The notes: generated by a model from the sequence alone, not told the origin. Positions 50,483-63,470 are shown, counted from the stretch's first letter. The stretch: 64,000 nt of DNA from Watersipora subatra (GCF_963576615.1 NC_088711.1:26320182-26384181); one strand, 5' to 3'. Numbers and translations are program-made.

Positions 50483-53400
50483 ATGAAACCATTTTACACA
50501 AGAGAACTGCTAAGCTGAATATAGAATTAGTGAAGCAGGAGAAATAGTCGATCCATCATAGTCAATGACTGCAGTGTTTTTATTGATAATCATTATATCA
50601 TCGTCACTCATGTTGCTATGGTAACAAATCCTTTAGTGGTTTTGTTGCTGGAGCCAACCTCTGCCAATGGTGAGTGTGGCGTATGAGGCGTGACTGAAAT
50701 CCATCGAGCCTGCTAAGACGCGCTCGTCCTCGCGGAAGCTGATTAGTAACTAGGTTAGCCTTCAACCAACCATCTAATTGCTGAAATATACCATTGTTCT
50801 TACCCTTGACTTTGTTACACTCTGGTTAGATCATCTCTCTCGCTCTACTCTTAAGCTCAACTCTTAAGCTCTACTCTTATATGGTGAGTTTCGCCTCTTG
50901 CCTTTGTTTGCCATTTAGCTTCATCTATTTTAACTGTTGTTACTTATGACAACAGCTGTTAGTAGGGAGTTAATAGGGAGTAACAGATTGACTTGGAAAG
51001 TCTGTGTTCAGTTATCAGCATCTAGTTCAACAACGAAATATATCCAAATCTCTAAAAGAAGTGAATCACAGCCAAAGTGTAGCTTCATTCTAAACCTCGA
51101 GTTTCAATATTTGTCAAAATATTTGTATTCATCTTTCTACACGGATGACAATTATTTGGTGACACCGACATACTACATCCGCCGTCGTGTATTTCAGTTT
51201 ATAACTTTCTGTTACTACATCCTATGATTCACTATCTCAACTCTTCCACAATAATATTAGATTACCAACTTATAAAATACTTTTGTTAAACTTACTTAAT
51301 AATTCCCGATTTCTGTCTTCTCATTTTTTCTTTGTCATGCAACAAAGAACATCACTTTGTTGTTGATTACCAATACCAATAAAAGTCATATGTACAAGTT
51401 AATTAAGGCTGGAAACAAAGGAAGTTGGATTCTTTGGTTTCGTCAGCTGTTCAGTTCATGAACTTTATCAACAACAAGATATGCAAAGTGTTGGTTCTAT
51501 TTGTTTCGCATAAGAATTAACCATATAAACTAGTTAGTTATGAGAATCTCTTAGAAAAATGAAGTCATGATACTAGAACCTAAAAGTTGCGCATGACTTC
51601 AAATCTACTAAACTAACAATCTAATCTATATTCTATAAAAGTATGAGTAGAAACGGTCAAGAGCAAAAGCTAACATCAATCAATCTTGACTGGCGAAGTA
51701 CTATAGATTTTCTACTCATCTGTGACAAGCAATCATGTAACTTAGCCTTTAGATGACCGTGTACCACTAAATCTTTGACAATCTGAACAATCTTTGACTG
51801 AAAAAGCAATATTGAGTCGAGAGATCATAAAATTATAACTCTATGATATAGACCTCTACCAGATAACCATGAACGTAGGCTAAAACTATGTATGGCTACT
51901 AAACTCTAGGCTAGGGTAGTAGCCCCTTCCACAATGAATAGATTTGCATATCTACATATGTAATGAGCAAAGCATTGCTTGTTACATATAGTCAATATAT
52001 CTTTCAATATTCAATTATTGATCATATTAGAACGGTGAATCATATTATTCACCATCATACTTTATGGTGAATAAGCCTTTGCAGATTTGGGATAATTTTT
52101 TTTTGTATAACTATTTGAATCAAATCTAAAAAGAATTTGAGATTTTTTTAGAATTCTCATCTACGGTAACTGTATTTCTTTGACATCTCATTCTTCACTG
52201 AAAAGTGATGCGGTCATTTTAGAACATGCTACGCATCTACTAGACATTTATTATCCAAAAATACCAATAATTGAAACTGTTGTTTGAGAACTTGGAGGAT
52301 ATTGGAGCCCTACACAACAGGTCTTACATTGGTCTACCGGCCAATTTTGGCCTATATGACAGCGCTATATGACAGCGCTATATGACAGCGCTGTATGACA
52401 GCGCTGTATGACAGCGCTGTATGACAGCATTATATGACAGCGCTATATGACAGCGCTATATGACAGCGCTATATGACAGCGCTATATGACAGCGCTATAT
52501 GACAGCGCTATATGACAGCGCTATATGACAGCACTATATGACAGCACTATATGACAGCATTATATGACAGCATTATATGACAGCACTATATGACAGCACT
52601 ATATGACAGCGCTATATGACAGCACTATATGACAGCACTATATGACAGCACTATATGACAACATTTGAGACATATAACAACTTACAACGACACAGAGATG
52701 CTCATGCCAAGCGCAGAAAGCGTTGATCTAGTTTTGAAGAAAAGCATAAAATGTTATTTTATTACTCAGACAAACTTCTGTCTGAGTGCATTTGAATTGT
52801 TTACCATAAGACAGAAGGTTTTTTCTTAATTCGAAACCATTTACAATCAAAATAGTTTTAATAATTTTTGATATTACTCTTTCTCTTAACTTTTATGTAC
52901 ATATATAATCATGAAATATAACAACATGTGATTTATAACAATACCACATTATTTTTTATATAAAGTAAGATAAATATATCAGTTTAATATTTCTGCCTTA
53001 CACAAGTTCAACCCTCAGTTTGAATGGTGTAGGTCTTCGGTTACAAATGTTCAAATACTCCATCTAAAAAGTTGAGTTTCAAATGAGTTTTCAAACTTGA
53101 GCGTGAAGGCTGACCACCTCTGCAAGAGCAGGAAGTATTAATCTAGTTTGGAAAAAGAGCAAAAAATGGTATTTTACCACAGAAACGCTTGCCTAAATGT
53201 GTTTGGAACACTTGCTGGCCGTGTAGGAGAAGCCACTAAAATGAAATACTATGTTAATAATTCTATAGCAGATTGTCTAACTTTTAAACAGGATAATTTC
53301 ACATATTTAGACAGGCCCTTTCTTCCTTTTAAAGATGCATCTAAAAATCTACTAGGGAAAAACTTTCAGACTAAAATCCTATACCGGTAACAAGTTTATG

Positions 53401-53505
53401 ACCTGTAGTTTTGTTTGTCCAGTTGTAGCAGGTGTTAGAACATGTGTTTAGCGAGCTGTGTATAACAGCATATCGAACAGCTCAAACGAAACTACAAGGA
53501 GAAGC
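50483..53505. other. Intergenic region after CFAP99, no gene recognised
   Basis: AT-rich sequence with short unsupported frames and one minisatellite (annotated separately). No exon set or RNA gene was found. Confidence 0.4.
52353..52661. repeat. 13-bp minisatellite (CTATATGACAGCG), about 24 copies
   Basis: A 13-bp unit with point variants (TGTATG, GCACT, GCATT) clustered in blocks: pure GCG units in the middle and GCA units at the 3' end. It lies between CFAP99 and the next gene. Confidence 0.95.
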
Positions 53506-56500
53506 ATGTTCACATTATCTGCTTTCTGTATCCTTTCGATAACAGTTGGAGTGAGAGCCAATCTAACTCCGATCATCACATCTCTCAACGGTAACTATTT
53601 CATTTCTAGGTTACAAAGTTTTGGGGTTGTCTGTACCTTCGCAAGACTTGCACCGGCTTTATAGATCCATGTTACTACAAAGACTGCGCCTAGATCAAAT
53701 ACTATGAAATTAAAAGAAAAGGTTTTTGAAATCATGCCTGAGTAAATATATGCTAGTCAGACTCAAATCTTTGGGTTAAACGTATGAATGCACTTTGTAT
53801 ATCAAAACTACTATCAACCATCAAAATACTTGCTGTGAGCACAACTGCAGAGCTCACCAAGAGCCTTACAACGTAATAGCTAGCTATCAATATCACTGAT
53901 GCAAAAGGAGGACAAAACTTTTACAAAAAAAATACTTTTTAGTTGGAGGAATGTTATCTATAAACATAAACTTCAAGATGCTAGTTGGACTTGAACTCTC
54001 AGCCTATCATACTGGATGGTGACCAGTGCCGTCGTTGGAATGGCTTTTTGTATGGAAACCATTACTTTTTCATACTTCTGACATGTCGTTAGTAACTTTG
54101 AGTTGTGTTTGGTTGCAATGGTTCTATGGAAATGTGTATCTATGATATATCACATCGCGAGAAGTATGATCTTAACTTGCTGGTCTCATGTGAGGGCTTC
54201 ACTGAGGGGCCGGCTGAGCATAATCGGGTAGCTCTGAGTTTAGTGGCACAAAAGCCGTAACATATAGCCCCAGGAAATGCTCTCATCTCTTTCTCTTCTA
54301 TGAGTTTAAACCACCAGTCTCTTTCACTGCAACTCCAAAAAGCTAAACATCATCTACAGAGCTTCCATTGCTACATGCTGCACACTACACGTTGTCAGAT
54401 ATGTACGCTATTTGCAATGTGATTTTTCCTATAATCACATGATGCCTGGAGCTTTCATTATACTGTTAAACTACGAGGTACTCTGTTTTACCTGTTCCTC
54501 ATTTTGCAATTGACATTGGTTTCATAAATAGGTGTTAGTCTTGGTGGACACCTGATGAGTCATGACATTTTGATTATTTCCCAACTATTACAGGACAAAA
54601 GTACGTCTCAGATAGCAATGATGATGGTTTCTATAGAAGCATTTTGATTGATGATCAGAGTGAAAATGCATACATTGGTGCCAAGTAAGTGACTACTACA
54701 ATCATTACTTTGGAGCTATAATTTTCATGGCGGACCTCTTACCTTGAGGTTTGATAAAGTGACAGAAACAGTCTCCTTAAAATGGATGTCCGGGTGTTGG
54801 TGTGTTTTAGGATTATTATTTTATTTAACGATAAGAGAAAACACTGACTTAATGCACTATTTTAAGGTTAATAATTATATTTCTATAATCAATTAAAGTT
54901 AAAATTTATGGCTCTCAATTCTTAAATCATAAAATATAACAAAAATTAATAATATTTGCATTTCAATGAGCGTGTCGTTGTGTATTTAAAGTAGAGAGTC
55001 AGGACTAAGTCTATTGTTACTCTCTTCCTGTACATCAACATTTCTTGACAAGATTGCTTGATGTGGTCTGTATAAACTTATATAGCTCTAAGACACGTAT
55101 TCCTGTTAGTTGTTGATGTATTTTGACTAAGGCAGGACAAAAAACTTCAGGCCATCTAGAAAAGCTGCCCTGCTAACTTCTATAGCCACTAAGACAGTTG
55201 CAGCGCGGCAGAGAGCGCTAGCAATAGCCTTTTAGGCTATTGCTAGCGTCTTTCCTTGAGTTAAACGCTCGCTTCAGTTGATTAAAATTCAATATTTGTC
55301 AATAAATCATGTGAAACTGGGTTAAACTGTAATAAGCGATGTACTCTCTTGAAGTGTTTTTGCAATTAGGCTAAGATCAAAGAAATAGGCAACGGTGTAT
55401 TCAATCAGGATTTTTGAAGAGATTTTCATATGCCTTATGCTTAGCTTTTAGTTAAGCAAAAAGACAAACATTTCATTATTGTTGTGTGTAAGATTAATGC
55501 TCTAACTGGAATCGCTTTAAGTTAGCCTCGGAGCTAGTATTCAGTCTTACCTCTTACTTGCACAGAGTCGAGTAGTTTAGTCGCCTCTAGTAGGTCTTTT
55601 AACAGGTAGACTCAATGAGCTTGGGAAGTTTTTGTGATAGTATGGCTACACATCCCTGACTGCCTATTGCCTTACTCGACAAATCTTTACAATAGGTTAT
55701 ATCTTCATCCTTCATCTCTAGCATAGGTTGCTGCCGATTATAGTAGCTATCATTTTATTGCGGCTTATTTGGCGACAGCATCATCTTTTTCTACAGCACC
55801 GTTTTCACACAGACTGCATTATGAGTTATTCAAGTATTTTACGAATATAAACACCACAATGTGTATAAAAACTAAACGAAGACGTCGCTTCTAAGATTGC
55901 AGCTTTATACAATATACAGTGTATGTATGTGTTTATTTGTTTTGGCTTTTAGCAACTCAACTTGTATAAATTTCTGTGTTGTTAAATAATTGTGTTGTAA
56001 CTATCTCCGTAGACATGTAGTTAACATCTATCATCTTGGCTGTATCTGTTGTTCTCTTACGTTATACATGTATTTGATATTACCTGGTACAGTCAGTATT
56101 ATATTAATGTCACAGTGTAGACTACCTTTGACCTAATAGTTCTGAGTGATGTAATCATTTATCCTGAAGAAATGTTTGAAGCACTATTTAGGGAAGACTA
56201 CATGTTTAAACTTCTGATGGGTCGTAAATACGCTATCACTTACACCCACTTCTCATTTACACTTACCTCTCTCTTACGCTTATCTCTCTCTCACACCTAC
56301 CTCTTTTTTACACCCACTCTTCCCTTCTTCTCCCTCTCGTTATAAGTTTTTGATTCAAAATTTAAAAGTCCTAATTATGACAATTCGCTTTGTAGTAAAA
56401 TATAAAACAGAGATAAGATTGAAACTGTTAGAATTATTTTTTATTTACATTTATTACTAATTGTAGGATTCCATCAGTCAACTTTTCTAAGTGTAATCAG

Positions 56501-59500
56501 ATAAATTTAATGTATAAATACATTAAATTCATTAAAATGGAAGATAGGACACTCATATTTAGAGCCTTCGCTTTATCTTACAGGCTCCTCATCCCATATT
56601 TAATACTAACGTTAGTAAAACAATATAATAATATACATATGCCACTTATGTATTGTCTTTGGGTGCAATTCTAAATCAACTGTTGCGGTTTTATGAAGCG
56701 AACTGAGTTCGTAAAGTTTTATTGTGATTTTTAAAAAGAATGCCATAAATGTTTTTAATTTTAAACACAGGTAGAGTTTTCAACCTTTATAGAACAAGTT
56801 TCTAAAGAGAAAGCAATGATTTATCTGATTTGGATGCTTGTACACTATTAATGCCTGTTTACTCTCACCCATGTGTTGACTGTGATGTTGTTAATGGCAC
56901 CACACTTTTAGTATAAGAGCATCTCTCTCCTTCAATCATCTAATTAGGTATAGAACTTGCCGGTAGCCATTACTATTTTCACTAAATTAAAGACTCAACT
57001 ATTTTTGATGCAGTATAGTTTCTAGATTACAAAAACTTGTTAATAAAATTCAGCAGGTTAGCAAAAATATAGTGAGCATTCTCATGAACAATCTTATAGC
57101 TTGCGCATATTAAATGGTTACAGTTGTTCATTCTGAGTTCATATCGAGAAAGGATACCACAATGTCTACAGTTGGAAGTAGGAATGCCGAGCTCACCAAA
57201 CATTCTTCTGGAGAGTGGCAGACTATCAAACAACCTCAGAAATTTCTGAGTTTAATCCCCAGCCTCATAATAATAATAATAATAATGACTGAATGAGAGA
57301 CTGAAAGCCTGATCATTGCTGCCCAGGATCAAGCATTAAGAACCAACTATAGGAAGGCCAAGATAGAAAAGTCAACAAACGATCCGAAATGCAGATTGTG
57401 CAAGCAGAAAGATGAAACAGTGTCCCACATAGTCAGCGAATGCAGTAAGATCGCACAGACAGAATATAAAGGGCGGCATGACAAAGTGGCAAGTGCAGTG
57501 CACTGGAGCATATGTAAGAAACATGAGTTGCCCCACACAGCAAAATGGTACGACCACCGTGCAGAAGCTGTATTGGAGAACGAGAAAGTCAAGCTGCTAT
57601 GGGACTTCAATGTGCAAACAGACAAGGTTATTGAAGCTAGAAGACCAGACCTTATACTAATAAATAAAGAAACCAAACTGTGCCAGGTCATAGACATAGC
57701 AATACCTGGAGACACAAGGGTAGTACAGAAGGAAGATGAGAAGATTGGTAAATACAAAGAGCTTGGGTTCGAGATAAACAGACTGTGGAAGGTGAAGACC
57801 GAAGTGATACCAATAGTAATTGGTGCACTTGGAACAATATCAATGAGGCATGTAGCATACTTGGCGGAGGTGGGAGTGAACATGTATTTTGAGACTATAC
57901 AGAAGACGGCCATCTTAGGAATAGCTCACATTTTGAGGAAGGTCCTCTCTTAGTGGAGTTGAGGAAGATGTTGGATCCTTTGGCCTTTTGTTAAGACCCA
58001 GACTCGACACGGATTAAAATCAGTCACCTACCACCACACGACTGTGAAGAAAAACTTTATAATAATAATAATAATAATAGGCATCATGAAGAATGACAAA
58101 CGTACCAGCAAACAACTTTCTTAATATTATAAAAAAGTCTATAGATTTGTTGTTTACCTGGCGGCCTCCTGAAAAGGCCCCTAAACTTTCTCTTAAGGAG
58201 TGGCAGCCTACAAAACAACCGCAGAGATTTATGAGTTCAATGATCAGCCTCTTAAAAAATACCCCGCAACCTCATGAAGAATGACAAACATACCAAAAAA
58301 GCTCTTGAAAAATGTCAGGCTTATTAAACAATCTATCAGTGAATGGCAAGCCCACCAAAAGGCTTTTTATGGTGGGATTGAATCATGGGTAATAAATTAA
58401 TTACCCAATGAATTTGAGTAACTTACCCGGTAAGCTTACCTTACTAAAGCAATTGCTGTGTTTGCAGTCGACTTAATAATCGTTCCATTACACGTAACTG
58501 TCAACTGTGTTAGCATCAAGTGAGTGAGTATTTTAACCAATGCAATGAATATATCGACTACTATTAATTGCTGTGCTCAGCATGACACGTAGTCTAATGG
58601 TTAAGGTTGTTGGTTTTAGATCTGGAGGTACTGAGATCAAATCCAGTTTAGGCCTACTATGGATTTTTCATATCTAGATTTTAATTGGACATAACTGGAA
58701 ACAGAGATGAAAACAAAAAGAAAAACATACACTAAGATTTGTATATAATTACAGATGAACAATCTTCTATAGATTTGCTGCTTACCAACCTCATGAAAAT
58801 TGTCAGCTCATTAAATGGCCTTTCGCAAAATAGTATTCTACTAGTAACCAAACAGTTTTCTAGAGAATGTTGAGCCTACTAAACTATCTCCTAAACATGA
58901 TGGGCTCACCGAATCGGCTAAAAAATGGTGGGTTCCAAAACAACTTTCTAGAGAGTGATGGGCTCACCTCTTACTTTAGGATAACAATTGGTTGGCCAAG
59001 CATCCTTCCGCAGAATAGTGGGCTCACCGGAAACAATGTCCTAGAGATTATTTAGCTCTCCGCACAACCTCTTAAAGTATGGTTCATTAATCAAATAACC
59101 TTCTAGAGAGTAGTAGCCACCCTGAAAGATCTCACACAAAAAATAGGATTACCAAATGACTTCTTAGATATTAGTGAAATATTGGGGGGATTGTCAACGA
59201 TCTGACAAGTTCATGTAATTCTATAAGATTTTAGAGATGGCTTTTGAAAATCCTGAATATTCAACTCAAGGCTTGGATACACTTGTGTCAATATAGCTGA
59301 ATGTATTTGAAGTTCTTTAGTGTGGATATTTACCTCTTGTTTTAACACGGTTTCTGCATATGTATCTTTGTTACTTTGTGTTGTAAAACATGTTTTTATT
59401 ATATGAAATGATTGAGTATAGAAAATTTAATATATTTTTAGTTTTTTACGCATATTGGGATCATCCAAGTAGAACATTTTACTAAGTTTAAATTTATACT

Positions 59501-62207
59501 GAGTTAAGAAGTTTTAAGAATATTAAATATATATTGTTGTTATGCCTTTGCACCCATTTGTCTGAGTCGGTAGCTTACATTTCTGTAAGAAAAAATGACT
59601 CAAAATGACTCTGAGTTGACAGTCCCACAATGTTCTTTTTTAAATGAAGATTTTTTTGTTACTATGCTAAGCCCTAGACTGAGAATTTGCTTTGTCAGAG
59701 ACAGATCCTAAAATTTTTTTACTCGAGTCTAAGAATACTATTTATTTATTTGCATTGCTGTCGGCTGATTGCGCTGACTTTCAGACAGTCATGAGTTAGA
59801 ATGACATCTGTGTGTGCTTGTATTATTGCAGAAACAGCATATATAAACTAGCGCTGTCTGGTGCAGAAACAGCCAGTAAAGTCACTGCGAGTAGCAATGA
59901 GGAAAGTAAGCCAAATTTTGGAGCTGAGGAAACGCAAGTTCTCACAGACTTTGATAGCAATTCTGACATATACAAAACAGTTGATGATTATCTAACAAAG
60001 TGAGTCAACCGTGAAAGCAGTGAGGTTCACTTTAAAAACAGAGAATTTCCATAAGCAAGCTAGTGCACCTACGTTCTCAGTGAAGGCCTTGCATAGTGTT
60101 TTTATTCACATTTTAATGATAATTTTTTGCTGTTTCAGAACGTTTTTGTAACACTGCGACCTACATGATTGCATATTTGTGTTTTGCATTATGTTTCCTG
60201 TTTACAATCTCAATTGTAAATTAGCGATAAATTAAGTAATGCAAATTGGTTCATTTTATTGGAGGAATATTTTAGTTTGTAAAGGGAGTTATTTTTTTCT
60301 AAACCGCAGCTTGTCGTATTTTTTAGTCGAAGACAGTAATTCATGAGTCATGTGAAATAAAACATTAAAGATTTGTATTTCAGTTATTAAATCATATATA
60401 GCAGTTACTCATGATTTAATGAAAATGGAAACATGGACTCATTACTATGTCCCAATTCAAATTTGGTTAACCAAAAGCCTTCTGTATAGAAGTTGAAAAT
60501 TGGTTACTGAACTTTACTATGTGAGGAAACTTTAAGCTGAGGGCTGAAGGCTTGGTTTCCTGTCAAGATATCAATTTGTGTCAAGATATCGATTTGTGTA
60601 TTCTTCACTTGTTAAATCTGTAGAAATCAAATGCTAACTGTTCTGTGTACAGTTTTATAACTGCATTACTTGATTGATGGTCTGAAATTTTTTTACTTGT
60701 GATGCAAGAATGTTGATACAGGGAATGTTGTGGATTTAGCTTTTGCAGGTAAACATGTCCCAGAGAAGCGGTGATATTTTTTCTAGCCAATAGCAGTACC
60801 TACTTTGTCAGAAGTTTCATAGTTCTAAAGCTATTACTGTTTTCAGCTTTCTGTATGAATATTTTCATATTTATTATTTGAAATTATGTGGTTTAGAAGA
60901 GGGGAGTTCGTGTCATGTATTTAAATGACTCCTTTAGCCAAATTTCATTTCCTGTCTATCAAACATTTTTTACCATTGCTATGTGTATGCTAATGGTTAT
61001 GATAACATTATTCTTGTTAGGAAAATTTATAAACCAACTTTAATTTTCAATATTTGAAGCTGGAGTTCAAAGTTATTTTATTACCTTAAATTGTTATAGA
61101 AAGCTTAACTGTTAGTTTATCATTTCATTAAAACAGTCATTTCTTTGTCGAATGTCACCGCTGCTTTTTATCAACCTTGAAAATATGACTATTTTTTGTA
61201 AATGCTTGTGATCCTCGACAACTAAAATTAAGAATGCCTATTTTGAGCAGTTTTTCTATCAAACGTGAATTGTAGAAGATCTTCATGATATAACAATGGA
61301 GAAAAATGTTTTGGCTCATTTGAAGGTATAACCAAGTTTCGGCAGGCGAATAAGACCCAAAATCTCTTTTTGTTTCAAAAGAAAAAACTTTAATATTCGA
61401 GCAAATGTTTCTGCTTATTGCCTCATTTGTATGTTCTTTGACAGTAGAAAAGCTTCTCTTCACAGTATAGATAGATAGATAGATAGATAGATAGGTAGAT
61501 AAGTAGATAGGTAGATAGGTAGATAGGTAGATAGATAGATAGATAGGTAGATAGATAGGTAGATAGATAGGTAGATAGATAGATAGATAGATAGGTAGAT
61601 AGATAGATAGGTAGATAGATAGGTAGATAGAGAGATAGATAGATAGATAGATAGATAAGTAGATAGATAGATAGGTAGATAGATAGGTAGATAGGTAGAT
61701 AGATAGATATGTAGATATATAGATAGGTAGATAGATAGGTAGATAGATAGATAGGTAGATAGATAGATATGTAGATAGATATGTAGATAGATAGATAGGT
61801 AGGTAGATCAATAGATATCAACTTTATATACAGTCGTCAATGTCGTTTATAGCAAATTAATTTATGAGAAACTTACAAAAACAAAAAATAATAAAGTAAA
61901 TTATGTGTATTGAAAAAAAGCTCTTTTTGTATAACTCTGTTCTATAATGTAAATTAGCAAGGTTTTGCAGTCTGGTATAAGGTGTAGTACATACATACAT
62001 GTATATACACGTACATACATACATACATGTCAGGTCAACTAAGTATTATTGTTATGTTCTAGACGTCAGCCAATCCAGTTGATCGCTACAGAAAAGTTAT
62101 CTCAGGTATATAAGCTAAGAAATGAAACATTTGTCAAACAGTGCAAGCGACAGATCCAAATACTGAAGATGTATTATGGTAAACATCTACAGCTGCCTTT
62201 AGATGAC
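53506..62207 (+). CDS. Secreted or type I membrane protein, partial; possibly sema-like N-terminus
   Basis: Four exons join in phase: 53506-53590, 54594-54684, 59832-59999 and 62063-62207, giving 163 residues. The last donor (GTGAGT) shows that the gene continues. Residues 1-18 form a signal peptide ([18 protein letters not shown]). Next comes [20 protein letters not shown] followed by [10 protein letters not shown]. That pattern, a strand ending in YIGAxxxIYxL, is reminiscent of the first blade of semaphorin or plexin domains. Downstream residues (polar, then a basic helix with KQC and YYGK) do not match semaphorins, so the family is unproven. An in-frame ATG 16 codons upstream (53458) is less likely because it would bury the signal peptide. 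Introns are large and hold a LINE and a satellite. Confidence 0.5.
55216..55248. repeat. Perfect hairpin, 14-bp arms, 5-base loop
   Basis: CGCTAGCAATAGCC, loop TTTTA, then GGCTATTGCTAGCG. It lies in an intron of the partial gene starting at 53506. It is too short for a microRNA precursor and could be the stub of a foldback element. Confidence 0.85.
57268..58079 (+). mobile_element. 5'-truncated non-LTR retrotransposon at a (TAA)n site
   Basis: The insertion is bounded by (TAA)n on the left (57268-57287) and ends in another (TAA)n tract (58056-58079). Between them lie a LINE ORF C-terminus and a roughly 100-bp 3' UTR. R4-clade elements such as Dong are known to insert in TAA repeats, so both tracts may derive from the target and the tail. 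Only the last part of the element is present. Confidence 0.7.
57297..57953 (+). pseudogene. C-terminal part of a LINE polyprotein with restriction-like endonuclease
   Basis: The frame is open from the stop at 57292-57294 to TAG at 57951-57953, about 218 codons. It shows a zinc knuckle CRLC-x7-H-x4-C ([18 protein letters not shown]), then RRPDLILI and VIDIAIPGD. The latter is the PD...D pattern of the restriction-like endonuclease found at the C-terminus of R2/R4-superfamily retrotransposons. The conserved KYKEL and [10 protein letters not shown] tail follows. The reverse transcriptase is missing because of 5' truncation. The remaining frame has no stops, suggesting a fairly recent insertion. 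Confidence 0.8.
58570..58710 (+). mobile_element. Second SINE family copy
   Basis: The tRNA-like head (A-box-like GTAGTCTAATGGTTAAGG, B-box-like GAGATCAAATCC) is followed by TATGGATTTTTCATATC and AGATTTTAATTGGACATAAC. The body matches the copy at 25493-25630. Confidence 0.55.
60000..61465. other. Intron of the partial gene, nothing else seen
   Basis: AT-rich intronic sequence between the exons at 59832 and 62063. I find no additional in-phase exon, but a short missed one cannot be excluded. Confidence 0.35.
61466..61810. repeat. GATA/GGTA microsatellite, about 345 bp
   Basis: Tetranucleotide array of ATAG with frequent GTAG substitutions arranged semi-regularly (often every 8 or 12 bases). 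The Tyr/Leu/Ser/Ile-rich frames on the minus strand are artefacts. A short TACA tract follows near 61989-62030. Confidence 0.97.
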
Positions 62208-62280
62208 GTGAGTTTGTGTATCATTTCATTGTATTATAGCATATTATGTCCATAAATATTAGATAATATTGTAAAGGTTT

Positions 62281-62583
62281 TGTGCGACCTTCACTTTCCT
62301 CCACTAGTACAAGACTCGTGCATGAGTACAATACATATACGTATTTCTGCTTAGTTCATCAAGGTCTACAAGAAAGAATCAAGTAACAGGCAATGAACAG
62401 GCCCAGAACAGCTCTGCTCTTCTACACAAATGTTCGAGCTTATATAGCTAGTAAGCTCCGCCTCCGTTCTACTTGGCTGGACCCGGCATGGCTCTGGCTT
62501 GGCTTGGCTGAACTCCGACCTTATTAAAATGCCTGACTGAACAAAGCTTGGCTCGGCTTAACTCAGCCCTATGCTCCACAACA
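62281..62583 (-). repeat. 3' LTR of the Gypsy element (about 303 bp)
   Basis: In element orientation it starts TGTTGTGGAGCATAGG directly after the polypurine tract and ends GGTCGCACA, giving canonical TG...CA ends. It contains a TATATAAG promoter box near 62440. The 5' LTR is outside the window, so the borders rest on the polypurine tract and terminal dinucleotides. Confidence 0.75.
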
Positions 62584-63470
62584 CTCTCCCCCCATTGGTG
62601 ACCATGGTCTCCAATCTAGACCTTGGGAGAAAGCCTACGGTAGCCACGTGGCAGACCTCCTCCTCTCCTATCAGGGTTCTGTCCAGGTCTTCCACATCTG
62701 TGTCTAAGGCAGCTGCCCTAGGGCAGCTCGTGCCAGCCTCGGCGGCCGCCTTCTTCCACTCCCGATCGCCCTGGTCTGCTGCCACACCGACTGGCTTTGG
62801 TGCACTTAGGGCTTCCTCAGCTTTTTTCAAGCACCTGGTGACCGAAGCCAATAGTTCTGGCAAAAACGCATCACATGCGTCATCCAAGTCCTCCAACAAA
62901 CTGAGGGCGTCTGGGGTGAGCGAGTGCTCCAACAGAAAGGCCCTGGTAGCGGCCGTGAGAACTACCTGGTTATCCTCTTGTCCCACCTCCGGGTCGTTTG
63001 CTGGTGACTCCATCGAGTAGCACTCCTCGTTCCCGTGCCGGTCCGGCCTTCTAGTAGTTCGGGCCGGCCTTGGGTTGTAGCAGACAGGTTCCGATGAAGT
63101 CTCCGATGTCTGAGCCATTCCGGTCTCCTTCGGGTTTGATTTCGGTTCTCCCGGAACTTCTTCTAGTGGGACCGGATTGGCTTCTACTGAACTTGGAGAG
63201 CGTCTTTGACGTCCCTGGTGTTCTCCTTTCTCTGGTCTGGCTGGGTTTTCTACCGGAGTTACCTCCTGTCCTTGCTTTTCAGCAGCCTCTAGCAGCAACC
63301 TTTCCGAGTTGGGGGGCGGCATTATCAGCACAGGGTCCACTCTGGCCTCTTCCTGCCTTTTCTCCGGCCTGCTGTGTCGAGCTCCCTTCATGTTGGGACC
63401 TCTCCTTGGCTCCAGAGTGGCTGGGGCCTGTCCCAACCTCTCTGAGCAAGCATGATGGAGTTTTTGCCTT
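62558..63470 (-). CDS. Pol C-terminal tail of the Gypsy element (open frame)
   Basis: A roughly 300-codon open frame follows the integrase in a shifted frame and runs through the polypurine tract into the LTR. The first part (HHACSERLGQAP) continues the chromodomain-side tail of the integrase. The rest is proline-, glutamate- and arginine-rich, with CYNPRPARTTRRPDRH and an acidic helical segment (LLEDLDDACDAFLPELL). I do not recognise an envelope or any catalytic domain. Both a pol tail and a small separate accessory protein are possible. It has no ATG near its start, consistent with being a piece of a larger polyprotein. Confidence 0.5.

Larger units (their letters stand above)
57140..59160. 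repeat. Degenerate 30-bp satellite, split by a LINE insertion
   Basis: Before (57170-57265) and after (58090-59150) the LINE, phrases such as GAGAGTG.TGGGCTCACC, CCAAAACAACTTTCTAGAGA and GGCAGACTATCAAACAACCT recur about every 28-31 bases with heavy divergence. It is an old tandem array. The periodic phrasing gives spurious short frames. Confidence 0.6.

Noticed and set aside
53148-53390. 80-codon plus-strand frame just before the signal-peptide exon
   Set aside because: No in-phase donor links it to 53506, and the signal peptide at 53506 marks a true N-terminus.
57347-57913. 188-codon minus-strand open frame
   Set aside because: Antisense shadow of the LINE endonuclease frame at 57297-57953.
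61155-61821. Minus-strand 218- and 132-codon frames rich in YLSIYLPI
   Set aside because: Artefact of the GATA/GGTA microsatellite.
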